Source of the DNA: Streptomyces sp. HUAS MG91
GTDB taxonomy: Bacteria > Actinomycetota > Actinomycetes > Streptomycetales > Streptomycetaceae
Direction: 5' to 3'
Assembly (NCBI RefSeq): GCF_040529335.1
Contig: NZ_CP159534.1
Span: 806,001 to 870,000, forward strand
Length of the DNA: 64,000 bases
Part shown: positions 48,505 to 57,655 of the stretch, piece by piece
Layout: every line of letters begins with the position of its first letter
Position numbering within the stretch: the stretch's first letter is position 1
Program-made: the position numbers and the translations under genes
The notes under the pieces: generated by a model
What the model was told of the DNA's origin: nothing
What the model saw: only the letters and a program-made list of their open reading frames with translations
The model's database searches: none

Positions 48505-50241
48505 TCACCCCTTCTTGGATGTGACCGAGACGGTCGACAGGTCGATGGAGCCGAAGAAGTAACCGACTTGCGCGTTGCGGATCCGGGATCCGACGACGCT
48601 GCGGGTGACGCTTCTGATCAGCGGGACGAGCGGGTAGTCCTGCATGCCGCGGTCGAAGAGCGTGGCCCACTTGCGGCCGAGCTTCTCGCTCGTGCCGTTC
48701 TCGCCGCGCAGGGCGTACATGGCGCGGGCGATCTCCGGGTCGTGGTAGCGGGGGATGTTGGAGAAGCCGAAGCTCTTGCCGTCGACGCTCGGGCCGAGGT
48801 TCGGGTCGACGGTGGTGCGCACCGAGCCGCTGTCGGCGCCGCCGCACCAGCCGCTGCGGGCGATGTCCGGCATGTTCTTCCCGGCGAGCGTCGTGTAGTA
48901 GTTCGCGGCGGGGATGGCGCGCAGTTCGAGGTCGATGCCGATCTGCTTCAGGTTCTGCTGGAGCGAGGTGCCCATGTTCTTGTAGCGGGGCGTCGCGTCG
49001 GCGTATCCGTAGACCAGCTTCTTCGGGTAGTCACGTCCCTTGAGCAGCTTCTTGGCCTCTTCCACCTTGGGCTGGCCCGCGGGGTCGAGGTCGGTGTGCT
49101 GGGTGACGTAACCGCGCTGGTCGGCGTTGATGTACGACTGCGTGAGCTTGCCGAAGCGGGCGCCGCCGTACTGGAGGTGGATGGCCTTGCGGTCGATGGC
49201 GACGGCGATGGCCTTGCGCACGACCGGGTCCTTGATGGACTCGGTGTTGAAGTCGAGGACGTCGGTGCAGCCGATGAGCCCCGACGCGGTGCGCCGCGCG
49301 ACGTCCGCCGTGTCGAGCTTCGCCGCGTCGGACGCCTGGAGGCCGCCCGCGCTGTCGAGCGTGAGGGCCGTCGGGTCGGAGTCGGCGAGCAGCTGCTGGC
49401 TGATGGTCGACTGGGCGGTGGAGAGGCTGAAGGTGAAGGTGTCCGGCAGCGCGGTGCGGTTCGGGTCGGTCGCCGCGTCCCACTGCGGGTTGCGGACGAG
49501 CTGCAGGGAGCGGCCGCGGTCGTAGCGCTTGATCTTGTACGGGCCGGTGGACACCGGGTGGTTGGTGTAGTCGAGCTTGGTGTCCTTCGCCCGGGGCACG
49601 GGCGCGGTGTTGGAGCGCGAGACCAGTGCGGGGAACTCCGCGAAGGGCTGCTTCAGCTTGAAGACGACCGTACGGGCGTCGGGGGTCTCGATGCCCTTGA
49701 AGTCGCCGGCGGAGCCCTTGGCGTACGGGCCCTTGTAACCGTCGTCCGACAGGGCGGAGTTCAGTTCCTGCGGCGCCTGGGTGTAGACGTCGCGGGCGTA
49801 GGTCCGCTCGACGCCGTACTTGACGTCCTTGGCGGTGATCGGCGATCCGTCCTCGAACTTCAGCCCCTTCTTCAGGGTGTACGTCCAGGTCAGGCCGTCC
49901 TTGGAGACCTTGCCGAGGTCGGTGGCGAGGTCGGGCACGATCGTCGGGGGCTTGCCCGCCTCCTCCTTGGCCATGGTGAGGGTGCGGTAGTAGAGCTGCC
50001 CGACGTTGGCCGTCTGGACGTAGTTGCTGTTGCCCGGGTCGAGGGTCTGGAAGTCGGTGGACATCAGGACGTTGACGTTGCCGCCCCTGGTCGTGTCGCC
50101 CTCGCCGACCTTGACGGCCTCGAAGGCGTCGGCGGGGGCGTTGGACCCCGAGCCGGGCGCGGGCTTCGGGCCGCCGCAGGCGGTGAGGGTCAGCCCGGCG
50201 CTCACCGTCAGGGCGAGCGCCGCCACGGTGCGTCGATTCAC
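48505..50241 (-). CDS. ABC transporter substrate-binding lipoprotein (SBP family 5)
   Basis: A 578-residue extracytoplasmic binding protein of the peptide/opine/nickel type. Lipoprotein signal VNRRTVAALALTVSAGLTLTACGG with lipobox LTAC (Cys about residue 22). Family 5 features: TLDPGNSNYVQTANVGQLYYRTL, WTYTLKKGLKFEDGSPITAKDVKYGVERTYA, STGPYKIKRYDRGRSLQLVRNPQWD, and RKAIAVAIDRKAIHLQYGG. GTG start 50241 with AGGAG 6 bases upstream. Delivers the ligand to the OppBC-like permeases; flanking amidohydrolases suggest a non-peptide, nitrogen-containing ligand. Confidence 0.93.
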   Translation of the reverse strand: MNRRTVAALALTVSAGLTLTACGGPKPAPGSGSNAPADAFEAVKVGEGDTTRGGNVNVLMSTDFQTLDPGNSNYVQTANVGQLYYRTLTMAKEEAGKPPTIVPDLATDLGKVSKDGLTWTYTLKKGLKFEDGSPITAKDVKYGVERTYARDVYTQAPQELNSALSDDGYKGPYAKGSAGDFKGIETPDARTVVFKLKQPFAEFPALVSRSNTAPVPRAKDTKLDYTNHPVSTGPYKIKRYDRGRSLQLVRNPQWDAATDPNRTALPDTFTFSLSTAQSTISQQLLADSDPTALTLDSAGGLQASDAAKLDTADVARRTASGLIGCTDVLDFNTESIKDPVVRKAIAVAIDRKAIHLQYGGARFGKLTQSYINADQRGYVTQHTDLDPAGQPKVEEAKKLLKGRDYPKKLVYGYADATPRYKNMGTSLQQNLKQIGIDLELRAIPAANYYTTLAGKNMPDIARSGWCGGADSGSVRTTVDPNLGPSVDGKSFGFSNIPRYHDPEIARAMYALRGENGTSEKLGRKWATLFDRGMQDYPLVPLIRSVTRSVVGSRIRNAQVGYFFGSIDLSTVSVTSKKG

Positions 50242-50278
50242 TGCTGCTCCTGGGATTCGTGGCGTGCGTGGACTTCGG

Positions 50279-51331
50279 TCAGCCACGGGAGGACTTGGGG
50301 TCGAGGGCGTCGCGGACGGCGTCGCCGAGCAGGTTGAAGGCCAGCACCGTGAGGACGAGGGCGCCGGCGGGGACGGCGAGGAACCAGGGGTCGGTCAGGT
50401 ACCAGTTGCCGGCCTGGGCGGCGTTGAGCATCTGCCCCCAGGAGGGGGTGGGGTCCTTGACGCCGACGCCGAGGAAGGACAGCGCGGCCTCGGCGGTGAT
50501 GTTCGTGGGGATCATCATCGTGGCGTAGACGAGGACGACGCCCATCACGTTGGGGACGATCTGCTTGACGACGATCGAGCGGTGCGAGGCTCCGTAGGCG
50601 CGGGCCGCCTCGACGAACTCCTGCTCCCTGATGGACAGCACCTGGCCGCGGACGACGCGGGCGAGATAGGCCCAGCCGAAGAAGCCGAGAATGATCACGA
50701 GCGAGGCGATCGGCAGCAGGCTCCCCTCCCCCAGCGCGGTGTCGCCGAGCCGGGACTGGAGGATCGGCGTCAGGGACAGCACGAGCAGCAGGTGCGGGAA
50801 GGCCAGGAAGAGGTCCATGACGCGGCTGATCACCATGTCGACCTTGCCGCCGAAGTAGCCGGCGGCGGCGCCGAGCAGCGTGCCGAGGACGACGGAGACG
50901 GCGGTCGCGAGCAGCGCGATGACCAGGGAGACCTGGGCGCCGTGTGCCATGCGGGCGAAGATGTCGCGGCCCAGGCCCGGTTCGACGCCGAGCCAGTGGT
51001 CGGCGGACGGATAGCGGTAATAGGGCAGCGGCAGCCCCGGGGTGCCGTAGTCGTCGAGGACGTCCGGGCTGGTGCGCGTGGTGTACGGGTCCTGGCCCTC
51101 CAGCGCGCTGAGCAGCGGGGCCAGCGCGGCGAAGAGGATCATGAGGACCACCACGGCGAGCGCGGCGAGCACGATCTTGCTGCGCCGGATGCGCAGCCAC
51201 GCGGTGCCGAGCAGGGAGCGGGCGGCGACCGCGGGCGCGGCCGAAGCGGGCCGGTCGGCGGGGGAGTTGGGCTCGCCACCGGCGTCGGCGCCGGAAGGCG
51301 GCCGGGCGGGCAGCACGGGGGAATCCGTCAC
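50279..51331 (-). CDS. ABC transporter permease (OppC/DppC-like)
   Basis: A 350-residue permease. After a Pro/Ala-rich cytoplasmic N terminus of about 45 residues come six helices: SKIVLAALAVVVLMILFAALAPLL, then VSLVIALLATAVSVVLGTLLGAAAGYFGG, and so on. The EAA loop is EAARAYGASHRSIVVKQIVPNVMG and the C terminus FNLLGDAVRDALDPKSSRG is typical of OppC. First gene of the minus-strand operon. GTG 51331 is taken as start by homology although its ribosome binding site is weak. It is preceded by a GGTATACC-containing control region. Confidence 0.92.
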   Translation of the reverse strand: MTDSPVLPARPPSGADAGGEPNSPADRPASAAPAVAARSLLGTAWLRIRRSKIVLAALAVVVLMILFAALAPLLSALEGQDPYTTRTSPDVLDDYGTPGLPLPYYRYPSADHWLGVEPGLGRDIFARMAHGAQVSLVIALLATAVSVVLGTLLGAAAGYFGGKVDMVISRVMDLFLAFPHLLLVLSLTPILQSRLGDTALGEGSLLPIASLVIILGFFGWAYLARVVRGQVLSIREQEFVEAARAYGASHRSIVVKQIVPNVMGVVLVYATMMIPTNITAEAALSFLGVGVKDPTPSWGQMLNAAQAGNWYLTDPWFLAVPAGALVLTVLAFNLLGDAVRDALDPKSSRG

Positions 51332-51373
51332 GTCGCGTGATCCATTCGGCGTTCGTGGGAAGGTTGGCCGGAC

Positions 51374-51519
51374 GGTATACCAGGAAAGCGATGGCGCGAA
51401 AGAGGTGACCGGATTTTGGTATACCGGGAGCCGCAAGAAGGGCCCTTAACTGGGCATTTCGGCAATCCGTCTCACTGATGAAGATGGACGGGCAGTCTGC
51501 CCTTCCCAGCCGGTATACC
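51374..51519. promoter_or_regulatory. Three GGTATACC operators between the importer operon and the amidohydrolase-gntR operon
   Basis: GGTATACC, a perfect 8-base palindrome, occurs at 51374-51381, 51418-51425 and 51512-51519, within a 275-base divergent intergenic region that is A/T-richer than its surroundings. The sites are spaced 44 and 94 bases start to start. This form (often TGGTATACCA) is the typical operator of FadR-type GntR regulators, and a gene for such a regulator ends the divergent operon. Confidence 0.75.
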
Positions 51520-51606
51520 AACTCGTACGATCAGGAACCGCCGCACAGCGCCGGCATCCGCACGTACTGACGCACCCCGCACGGCCCGTGAAACACAGGA
51601 GGCACT

Positions 51607-53091
51607 ATGCGCACCCGCTGGCGCGCCCGGCACATCCTCGCCCACCAGGACGGCGGCCACGCGCTGCTGCGCGACGGCGAAGTGGTGTGGGAGGACGACC
51701 GCGTGGTCTACGTCGGCCCGCGCTACGAGGGCGCGGTCGACGCGGAGCGCGACCTGGGCGAGTCCCTGGTGCTGCCCGGCCTCATCGACCTCGACGCGCT
51801 CACCGACGTCGACCACCTCGTCCTGGACTCCTGGGCGGGGCCGCGGGCCACGGGCCTGCAGTGGTCCCTGGACTACTTCGCCCAGCGGCGCCACGACGTG
51901 TTCACGCCGCGGGAGCGGGCGACCATCCGCACGTACGCCCTCGCCCAGCTCGCGCTGCACGGCATCACCACCTACATGCCGATCGCCTCCGAGGTGCACA
52001 GCCGCTGGGCCGAGCCGTACGAGGAACTCGTCGCGATGGCGGAGGTCTCCCGCCGGATCGGGCTGCGCGGCTATCTCGGCCCCGCCTACCGCTCGGGCGT
52101 CAACGTGGTCCTGCCGGACGGCAGCCGCGAGGTCGCCTTCGACGAGGCGGAGGGCGTCGCCGGGCTGCGTGACGCCGTCCGGTTCCTGGACCACCTCGAC
52201 GCGCTGGGCGACCCGCTGCTCACCGGTGTCCTGCTGCCGTGCCGCATCGAGACCCTCACCGAGGACCTGCTCGCCGAGACGGGCCGCATCGGCCGCGAGC
52301 GCGGGGTCCTGGTCCGCCTGCACGCGCTCCAGGGCCTGGCCGAGCGCGACATCATCCAGCGGCGGCACGGCCTGACCCCGATCGAACTCCTCGACAAGCA
52401 CGGCCTGTTGGCCCCGAACCTGCTCATCCCGCACACGGTGCTCCTCGACCGGCACCCGGCCGTCCACGGCGCGGACCGCGGCGACCTGGACCGGCTCGCC
52501 CGCAGCGGCATCTCGGTCGTGCACTGCCCGCAGACCTCGCTGCGCTACGGCGAGATGCTGCACTCCTTCCGCGCCTACCGCGAGGCGGGCGTGAACCTGA
52601 GCCTGGGCACCGACTCGTTCCCGCCGGACCTGATCCGCGGGATGGACGTCGGCGTGCACCTGGCGAAGATCGCCGACGGCCGCTCGGACGCGGCGCCCGC
52701 CGAGCACTACGTGGAGGCGGCCACCCTGGGCGGCGCCCGCGCCCTCGGCCGCGACGACCTGGGCCGGATCGCGCCCGGCGCCCAGGCGGACCTGGTCGCC
52801 TTCTCCCTGGACGACATCCGCGACGGCGTGCTCGACGACCCGGTGCGCACCTTCCTGCTCAACGGGACCGCGCGGCAGGCGACGGACTCCGTGGTCGCGG
52901 GCCGCCCGGTACTGGTCGACGGCGGCCTGCCCGGCCTCGACCTGGACGCGCTCCGGCAGGACGCGCAGGTCCTGTTCGAGCGGATGCGCGCGGCCTACAG
53001 CGAGCGGGACACCGAGCGCCGGGACACCGCGGCGCTCTTCCCGCCGACGTTTCCCGCGTTCCGCGAGGCCGGGCCGAAGGCGGGCGCGTGA
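51607..53091 (+). CDS. Amidohydrolase family protein without the first HxH motif
   Basis: A 494-residue protein of the chlorohydrolase/cytosine deaminase-like amidohydrolase group. The usual metal-binding PGxIDxHxH is replaced by LPGLIDLDALTDVDHL, so Asp or Leu stand in the His positions. Later elements remain: LVRLHALQG, LLIPHTVLLDRH, ISVVHCPQTSLRYGEMLHSFRAYREAGVNLSLGTDSFPPDL and RIAPGAQADLVAF. It may bind its metal differently or use only one site. ATG 51607 after ACAGGAGG. Its last bases overlap the GTG of gntR, forming an operon divergent from the importer; both arms probably serve the same catabolic pathway. Confidence 0.82.
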   Translation: MRTRWRARHILAHQDGGHALLRDGEVVWEDDRVVYVGPRYEGAVDAERDLGESLVLPGLIDLDALTDVDHLVLDSWAGPRATGLQWSLDYFAQRRHDVFTPRERATIRTYALAQLALHGITTYMPIASEVHSRWAEPYEELVAMAEVSRRIGLRGYLGPAYRSGVNVVLPDGSREVAFDEAEGVAGLRDAVRFLDHLDALGDPLLTGVLLPCRIETLTEDLLAETGRIGRERGVLVRLHALQGLAERDIIQRRHGLTPIELLDKHGLLAPNLLIPHTVLLDRHPAVHGADRGDLDRLARSGISVVHCPQTSLRYGEMLHSFRAYREAGVNLSLGTDSFPPDLIRGMDVGVHLAKIADGRSDAAPAEHYVEAATLGGARALGRDDLGRIAPGAQADLVAFSLDDIRDGVLDDPVRTFLLNGTARQATDSVVAGRPVLVDGGLPGLDLDALRQDAQVLFERMRAAYSERDTERRDTAALFPPTFPAFREAGPKAGA

Positions 53092-53768
53092 CGCTCGCCG
53101 AGGTGTCCGAACCGCCCGGCGCCTCCCACGTGGAGCGCACCGAGGAGCTGATCCGGGCCGGCATCCACGCGGGCACGTACCGGCCCGGCACCCGGCTGCG
53201 CGAACGTGAACTCGCCGAAGCCCTGGGGGTTTCGCGCGTCCCGGTGCGCGAGGCCCTGATGCGGCTCGCGGGCGACGGGCTCGTCGTCCTGGAGCCGCGC
53301 CGGGGCGCGCGGGTGCGCCGGCTCACCCTGCGCGACGTCGACGAACTCTTCGATCTCCGGCTGAGCCTGGAGGTGTTCGCGGCGCGCCGGGCGGCCGAGA
53401 TCGTCGAGCGCGGCGGCGACCACGCCGGGCTGCGCGCGGTGATGAGCGCGGCCGAGGCGGCGACCGGGCGCGGCGACGCGGCGGCCATCGCGGCCGCGAA
53501 CACGGCCTTCCACGCCGAGCTGATCACCATGACGGGCAACCGCCTGCTCCAGTCGTCGTTCCAGCCCTCGCGCGGCCTGATGCACTGGCTGTTCCGCATC
53601 ACCGCGACCGAGCGCGGGGCCGAGCAGCACTGTGCGGAGCACCGGCAGATCTGCGACGCGATCGGGGCGGGACGGCCGCGCCTCGCCGAGGCGCTCACCT
53701 TCGCGCACATCGACGTGCGGCGGGCGCCCGTGATGACGGCGCTGGCCGCGGTGCTGCCCCCGGAGTGA
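53088..53768 (+). CDS. GntR-family regulator, FadR/FCD type
   Basis: A 226-residue regulator. Winged helix: YRPGTRLRERELAEALGVSRVPVREALMRLAGDGLVVLEPRRGARVRRLT (residues about 27-76). FCD effector domain: DVDELFDLRLSLEVFAARRAAE, ANTAFHAELITMTGNRLL, with the metal-binding His/Asp pattern (FHAEL, EHRQICDAI, FAHIDV). GTG 53088 overlaps the amidohydrolase stop. It should bind the three GGTATACC sites and so control both its own operon and the divergent importer operon, released by the imported or processed compound. Confidence 0.9.
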   Translation: MTLAEVSEPPGASHVERTEELIRAGIHAGTYRPGTRLRERELAEALGVSRVPVREALMRLAGDGLVVLEPRRGARVRRLTLRDVDELFDLRLSLEVFAARRAAEIVERGGDHAGLRAVMSAAEAATGRGDAAAIAAANTAFHAELITMTGNRLLQSSFQPSRGLMHWLFRITATERGAEQHCAEHRQICDAIGAGRPRLAEALTFAHIDVRRAPVMTALAAVLPPE

Positions 53769-53870
53769 ACGCCCCGCACGTCCGCAATCCCGTGTCCGGC
53801 CCGCTGACCACGGGCTACTCTTCGACCGGAGTCGCCGCCCGGCACGGTGGCGCACGGGAGGGGACACGCG

Positions 53871-55925
53871 ATGACGGACGCGGCGGCACAGCCCTGCGCG
53901 CCTTGGGAATCGGAGCTCACATCGGTCGTGGTGCACGCGCGCGGCGCGGTGTGCCGGCGGCTCGCCCGGGGCGTCGTGCCGGCCGACGGCCGGGTACGGG
54001 TACGGGGTCTGCCGCGCGTCCTCGACCCGCTCTCGCTGCGCGCGCAGGTCGTGGCCGGGCGCGGGCTGGCGGTCACCGGGGCCCGGCTCGCCGTCGAGGC
54101 CGAGCCCCGTACCGCCGACGCGCCCCGTGACCTGGTCCGCGAGACCGAGCGGCTGACCGACGAGCTGCACCGCGCCGAGGCCCGCCGGGACCGGCAGCTG
54201 CGCCGGATCGAAGAGGTCACGGCGCTGCGCCCGGTCCCGCCGCCGCGCCGCCGCGAGGACCCGCACCGGCGCACCCCCGTCGACGCGTGGCTGCGGCTCG
54301 CCGGGTTCGTCGACGAACGCCTGACCGTCCTGCACACCGAACTCGCCGTCCTGGAAGAACGGTTGCTCCAGGCGGATCACGAACTCGCCGTCGCCCGTGA
54401 CCGGTTGGCGCGTTCCTCCACCGACGCTCCGGCGACTCCCGTGCACACCACGGTCGCCGCGGACCTCAGTCTGCGGGAGACCGGGACCGGTGAGAGGGCC
54501 GACGGCGCCGACCCCGTGGAGATCGAGATCGAGTACCGGGTGCCGGGTGCGGTCTGGGTGCCCTCCTACCGGTTGACGCGGCGTCAGGACGAGGCCGGTG
54601 GCCGGCTCGTGCTGCGGGCCTCGGTCGCGCAGCGCACCGGCGAGGACTGGACCGGCGTCCGCCTCGGCCTGTCCACCGCCGATCTGCACCGGCCGACCGG
54701 GGTGCCGGTGCTGCGGTCGCTGCGGATCGGCCGCCGTCAGCCCGCCCCGGCGCCCTCCGGCTGGCGGGAGCCGCCGGCCGGGCTCGCGGGGCTGTTCGCC
54801 GGGTACGACGCGGCGGGGCCGCGCCCCGCCGGCCGACCGGAGGCCGGGTGGGTCGGGGGCGGCGCCGGGGCGGCGGAGGCGCCGGTGTACGCGGGCGCCG
54901 CGCCCGTGGCGGCCGGGCCCGCCCGCTCCCGCGCGGCCGGCCCGCCGAAGGCGCCCGGCGCCCTGCCGCCGCCGGCCGCGGCTCCCCCGGGCGTCGCTCC
55001 CCCGGCGCCCGCGGCTCCCGGCGGCGCGATGCCCGCTCCGCTCAGCGCGATGCCCGTTCCGCCGCCACCGCCTCCGCCGCCCGGGCCGCCCCGGCCGGAC
55101 GCCGCCGAACTCGACTACGCCGACCTGGTCCTCGCCGGTCCCGACGCGCCGAGCGGCGCCCGCGGGCTCCTCGCGCCGGGGACCCCGGCGGACCCGGTGG
55201 CCGCCGAGTACCGGCGCCGTGCGGAGTCGGTGGGCGCGCTGCCGCTTCCCGCGTGCGCGGTGCGGCCGCGCGAGTCGGCCGGTTCCTTCGACCACCGCTA
55301 CGACGCCGAGGGCCCCGCCGACATCCCCTCGGACGGCACCTGGCACACCGTCACCGTCGCGGAACTCCCGGTCGGGCTGCGCACCGAGTATCTGTGCGTG
55401 CCGTCCGTCGAGGAGACGGTGTACGCCACGCTGGTGCTCGCCAACGCCACCGACCGGGCGCTGCTCGCCGGGCCCGTGGACGTCACGGCCGACGGTGAGC
55501 CGCTGCCGACGGCCGCGCTGCCCACCGTCGCCCCGGGCGGCACCGGCCGGATCGGGCTCGGGCCCGCCGAGGCGGTCCGGGTGAGCCGGCGCACCGAGCT
55601 GCGCGAGTCCACGGCCGGGCTGCGGTCCACGACCACCGTCCTCGACCACCGGATCCACGTGGAGCTGGCCAACCGGCTGTCCCGCCCGGTCGCCGTGGAG
55701 GTCCGCGAGCGCGTGCCCGTCACCTCGCAGGCCGATGTGCGGGTCGAGGAGCGGGCCGACTGGACGGCTCCCGAGGACGACCGCGCCGCGGCCGAGCGGC
55801 ATGTCCCCGGCACCCGGCTGTGGCGGGTGGACGTGCCCGCGGGCGGCACCGCCGTGCTCGACGGCGGCTACGAGATCCGGATTCCGGCCGCCAAGGCCCT
55901 CACCGGCGGCAACCGGAGGAGCTGA
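53871..55925 (+). CDS. DUF4139-domain protein with polyproline insert
   Basis: A 684-residue protein of the mucoidy-inhibitor-like (DUF4140/DUF4139) family. The N-terminal DUF4140 part carries VVVHARGAVCRRLARG; a coiled coil spans about residues 90-170 (ERLTDELHRAEARRDRQL and VLEERLLQADHELAVAR). The DUF4139 core has YRVPGAVWVPSYRL, VAQRTGEDWTGVRLGLSTADL and, after a long insert, FDHRYDAEGP and EVRERVPVTSQADVRVEE. The insert (about 305-405) is Ala/Pro/Gly-rich and includes eight consecutive prolines, which would need EF-P for translation. No signal peptide. Start ATG 53871 with GGAGGGGAC upstream. Followed at 6 bases by a paralogue; function unknown. Confidence 0.78.
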   Translation: MTDAAAQPCAPWESELTSVVVHARGAVCRRLARGVVPADGRVRVRGLPRVLDPLSLRAQVVAGRGLAVTGARLAVEAEPRTADAPRDLVRETERLTDELHRAEARRDRQLRRIEEVTALRPVPPPRRREDPHRRTPVDAWLRLAGFVDERLTVLHTELAVLEERLLQADHELAVARDRLARSSTDAPATPVHTTVAADLSLRETGTGERADGADPVEIEIEYRVPGAVWVPSYRLTRRQDEAGGRLVLRASVAQRTGEDWTGVRLGLSTADLHRPTGVPVLRSLRIGRRQPAPAPSGWREPPAGLAGLFAGYDAAGPRPAGRPEAGWVGGGAGAAEAPVYAGAAPVAAGPARSRAAGPPKAPGALPPPAAAPPGVAPPAPAAPGGAMPAPLSAMPVPPPPPPPPGPPRPDAAELDYADLVLAGPDAPSGARGLLAPGTPADPVAAEYRRRAESVGALPLPACAVRPRESAGSFDHRYDAEGPADIPSDGTWHTVTVAELPVGLRTEYLCVPSVEETVYATLVLANATDRALLAGPVDVTADGEPLPTAALPTVAPGGTGRIGLGPAEAVRVSRRTELRESTAGLRSTTTVLDHRIHVELANRLSRPVAVEVRERVPVTSQADVRVEERADWTAPEDDRAAAERHVPGTRLWRVDVPAGGTAVLDGGYEIRIPAAKALTGGNRRS

Positions 55926-55931
55926 CCCGTC

Positions 55932-57536
55932 ATGAACGCATCCACCGCACCTTCCTCTCCCGAGTCCGCCCCGCCCCCGGCACCGGAGGCGGTCCCGCTG
56001 CCGGTCACCGCGGTGACCTGCCTGGAGGACCGCGCGCACGTCGAGCGCACCGCCGCACTCCAACTGGAGGCCGGTGTACGGCGGTTGCGGCTCGGCCCGG
56101 TCGCCGCGACGGCCGTCGACCGCAGTCTGCACGCCGAACTCACCGCCGGCCCCGACGGCGCCACGGTCCTCGACGTCCGCCTGGTACGGGCCTGGACGCC
56201 CCGCAGCCCCGAACCGCCCACCGCCGACGACTCACCGCTGCGCCGCCGTCGGCACGCCCTGGACGAGGAGCAGCGCACCCTGGAGCAGCGCCGCGACCGG
56301 CTCGGGGCCCGCCTCGACCTGCTGAGCAGGCTCGCCGCCGATCTGCTGCGGGAGATCGGCGAGGGCGCGGGGTTCGGCGAGGCCGAACCGGAGCGCTGGG
56401 CGGCCGAGTTGGACCGGGTCGATACCGAGCGCGCGACGTACGAGGACGAACTCGCCGCTGTCGAGACCCAGCTGAGTGCGGTGCGCGCCGAACTGGCCTA
56501 CGTACTGGACACATTGGCCGTCGCGGAGGAGGAGCCGCCCGAGCTGACCGCTCACGTCGAACTGACGGTGCGCTCTGCGGCGGCGGGCCCGGCCGAACTG
56601 CGCCTGACCCACCTCACGCCGTGCGCCCTGTGGCGCCCCGCCTACCGGGCGACGTCGTCCGGCGGAGAGCTGACGCTGCACACCGACGCGATGGTCTGGC
56701 AGCGCACCGGCGAGGACTGGACCGATGTGCGCCTGACGCTGTCGACGGCCCGCTCGACCCTCGCCGCCGGCCCGCCGCGGCTCGTCGAGGACCGGCTCAC
56801 CCTGCGCGACCGGTCCGCCGCCGAGCGCCGGTCGGTGGAGATCGAGCTGCGCGAGGAGGAGATCAGCGACGTCGGCCCGGCGCGGGTGCCCGGTCCGCCG
56901 GGCGTGGACGACGGCGGGGAGGTACGCGTCCTGCGCGCCCCCGCCCCCGTCTCGGTACCCGGCGACGGGCGCGCCCACCGCGTGCCGCTGACCAGCGCCG
57001 CGTCGCCCGCGCACAGCGAGTACGTCTGCGCCCCGGAACTCTCCCCGCTGGTCACCGAGGTCGTGCGGTTCACCAACACCGGCGGCCACCCGCTGCTCGC
57101 CGGTCCCGTGGAGCTGATCCGCGACAGCGGTTTCACCGGCCGCGCCACCCTGGACTTCACCGCGCCCGGCGCGGCGCAGGAGCTGGCGTTCGGCAGCGCG
57201 GACACCTACCGGGTGACGAGAGAGGCCGAGGAGTCCCGGAACACCGCGGGCCTGTCCCAGCGCACCGTCGTCACCCGTACGGTGCGGCTGCACCTGTCGC
57301 GGTTCTCCGCGCCCGGCGAGACCGGCGACCGGGTGATCGCGGTGCGCGAGCGGATACCGGTGTCCGAGGTGTCGGACGTCGAGGTCCGCCTCCGCAAGGA
57401 CTCCTGCTCACCCGCCCCGGACACCCTCGACGCCGAGGGCATCGCCCGCTGGGACATCACCCTTCCGCCGAGCGGCCGGCGCACGGTCACGCTGGTGTAC
57501 GAGGTGTCGGCGAGCGCGAAGGTGAACGGCCTGTGA
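55932..57536 (+). CDS. DUF4139-domain protein, compact paralogue
   Basis: A 534-residue paralogue of the preceding protein. DUF4140-like start VTAVTCLEDRAHVERTAAL; coiled coil at about 100-190 (RRRHALDEEQRTLEQRRDRLG, DEELAAVETQLSAVRAELAY); DUF4139 core with HLTPCALWRPAYRATS, MVWQRTGEDWTDVRLTLSTARS, LIRDSGFTGRATLDFTAPG and VIAVRERIPVSEVSDVEV. It lacks the Pro-rich insert. ATG 55932, with CGGAGGAG upstream, 6 bases after the previous stop, so both proteins are coexpressed and could form a heteromer. Its long coiled coil supports an assembly role; no enzymatic motif is seen. Confidence 0.78.
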   Translation: MNASTAPSSPESAPPPAPEAVPLPVTAVTCLEDRAHVERTAALQLEAGVRRLRLGPVAATAVDRSLHAELTAGPDGATVLDVRLVRAWTPRSPEPPTADDSPLRRRRHALDEEQRTLEQRRDRLGARLDLLSRLAADLLREIGEGAGFGEAEPERWAAELDRVDTERATYEDELAAVETQLSAVRAELAYVLDTLAVAEEEPPELTAHVELTVRSAAAGPAELRLTHLTPCALWRPAYRATSSGGELTLHTDAMVWQRTGEDWTDVRLTLSTARSTLAAGPPRLVEDRLTLRDRSAAERRSVEIELREEEISDVGPARVPGPPGVDDGGEVRVLRAPAPVSVPGDGRAHRVPLTSAASPAHSEYVCAPELSPLVTEVVRFTNTGGHPLLAGPVELIRDSGFTGRATLDFTAPGAAQELAFGSADTYRVTREAEESRNTAGLSQRTVVTRTVRLHLSRFSAPGETGDRVIAVRERIPVSEVSDVEVRLRKDSCSPAPDTLDAEGIARWDITLPPSGRRTVTLVYEVSASAKVNGL

Positions 57537-57616
57537 GCCGGGCGCGCACACCGTCCTCAGCATGCAGGCTTTGAGCTGGAAGAACCGCCGCCGGACCAGG
57601 CTTACGCGATATGCTG

Positions 57617-57641
57617 ATGCAGATAGTGCAAGCCATTTGCA
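57617..57641. promoter_or_regulatory. Operator-like motif in the iclR leader
   Basis: ATGCAGATAGTGCAA (57617-57631) is followed by a second TTGCAA (57637-57642), giving TGCA-N7-TGCA. The first 15 bases match ATGCATATTGTGCAA upstream of the FAD oxidoreductase gene in 13 of 15 positions. It lies 25-39 bases before the iclR ATG, apt for autoregulation. Confidence 0.5.
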
Positions 57642-57655
57642 AAATGAGGAGGGTC

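Noticed and set aside
52995..56132. Minus-strand open frame of more than 1000 codons
   Set aside because: It runs antisense through the GntR and DUF4139 genes, has Arg/Gly/Val-rich low-complexity content and no motif; the plus-strand genes have clear domains and ribosome binding sites.
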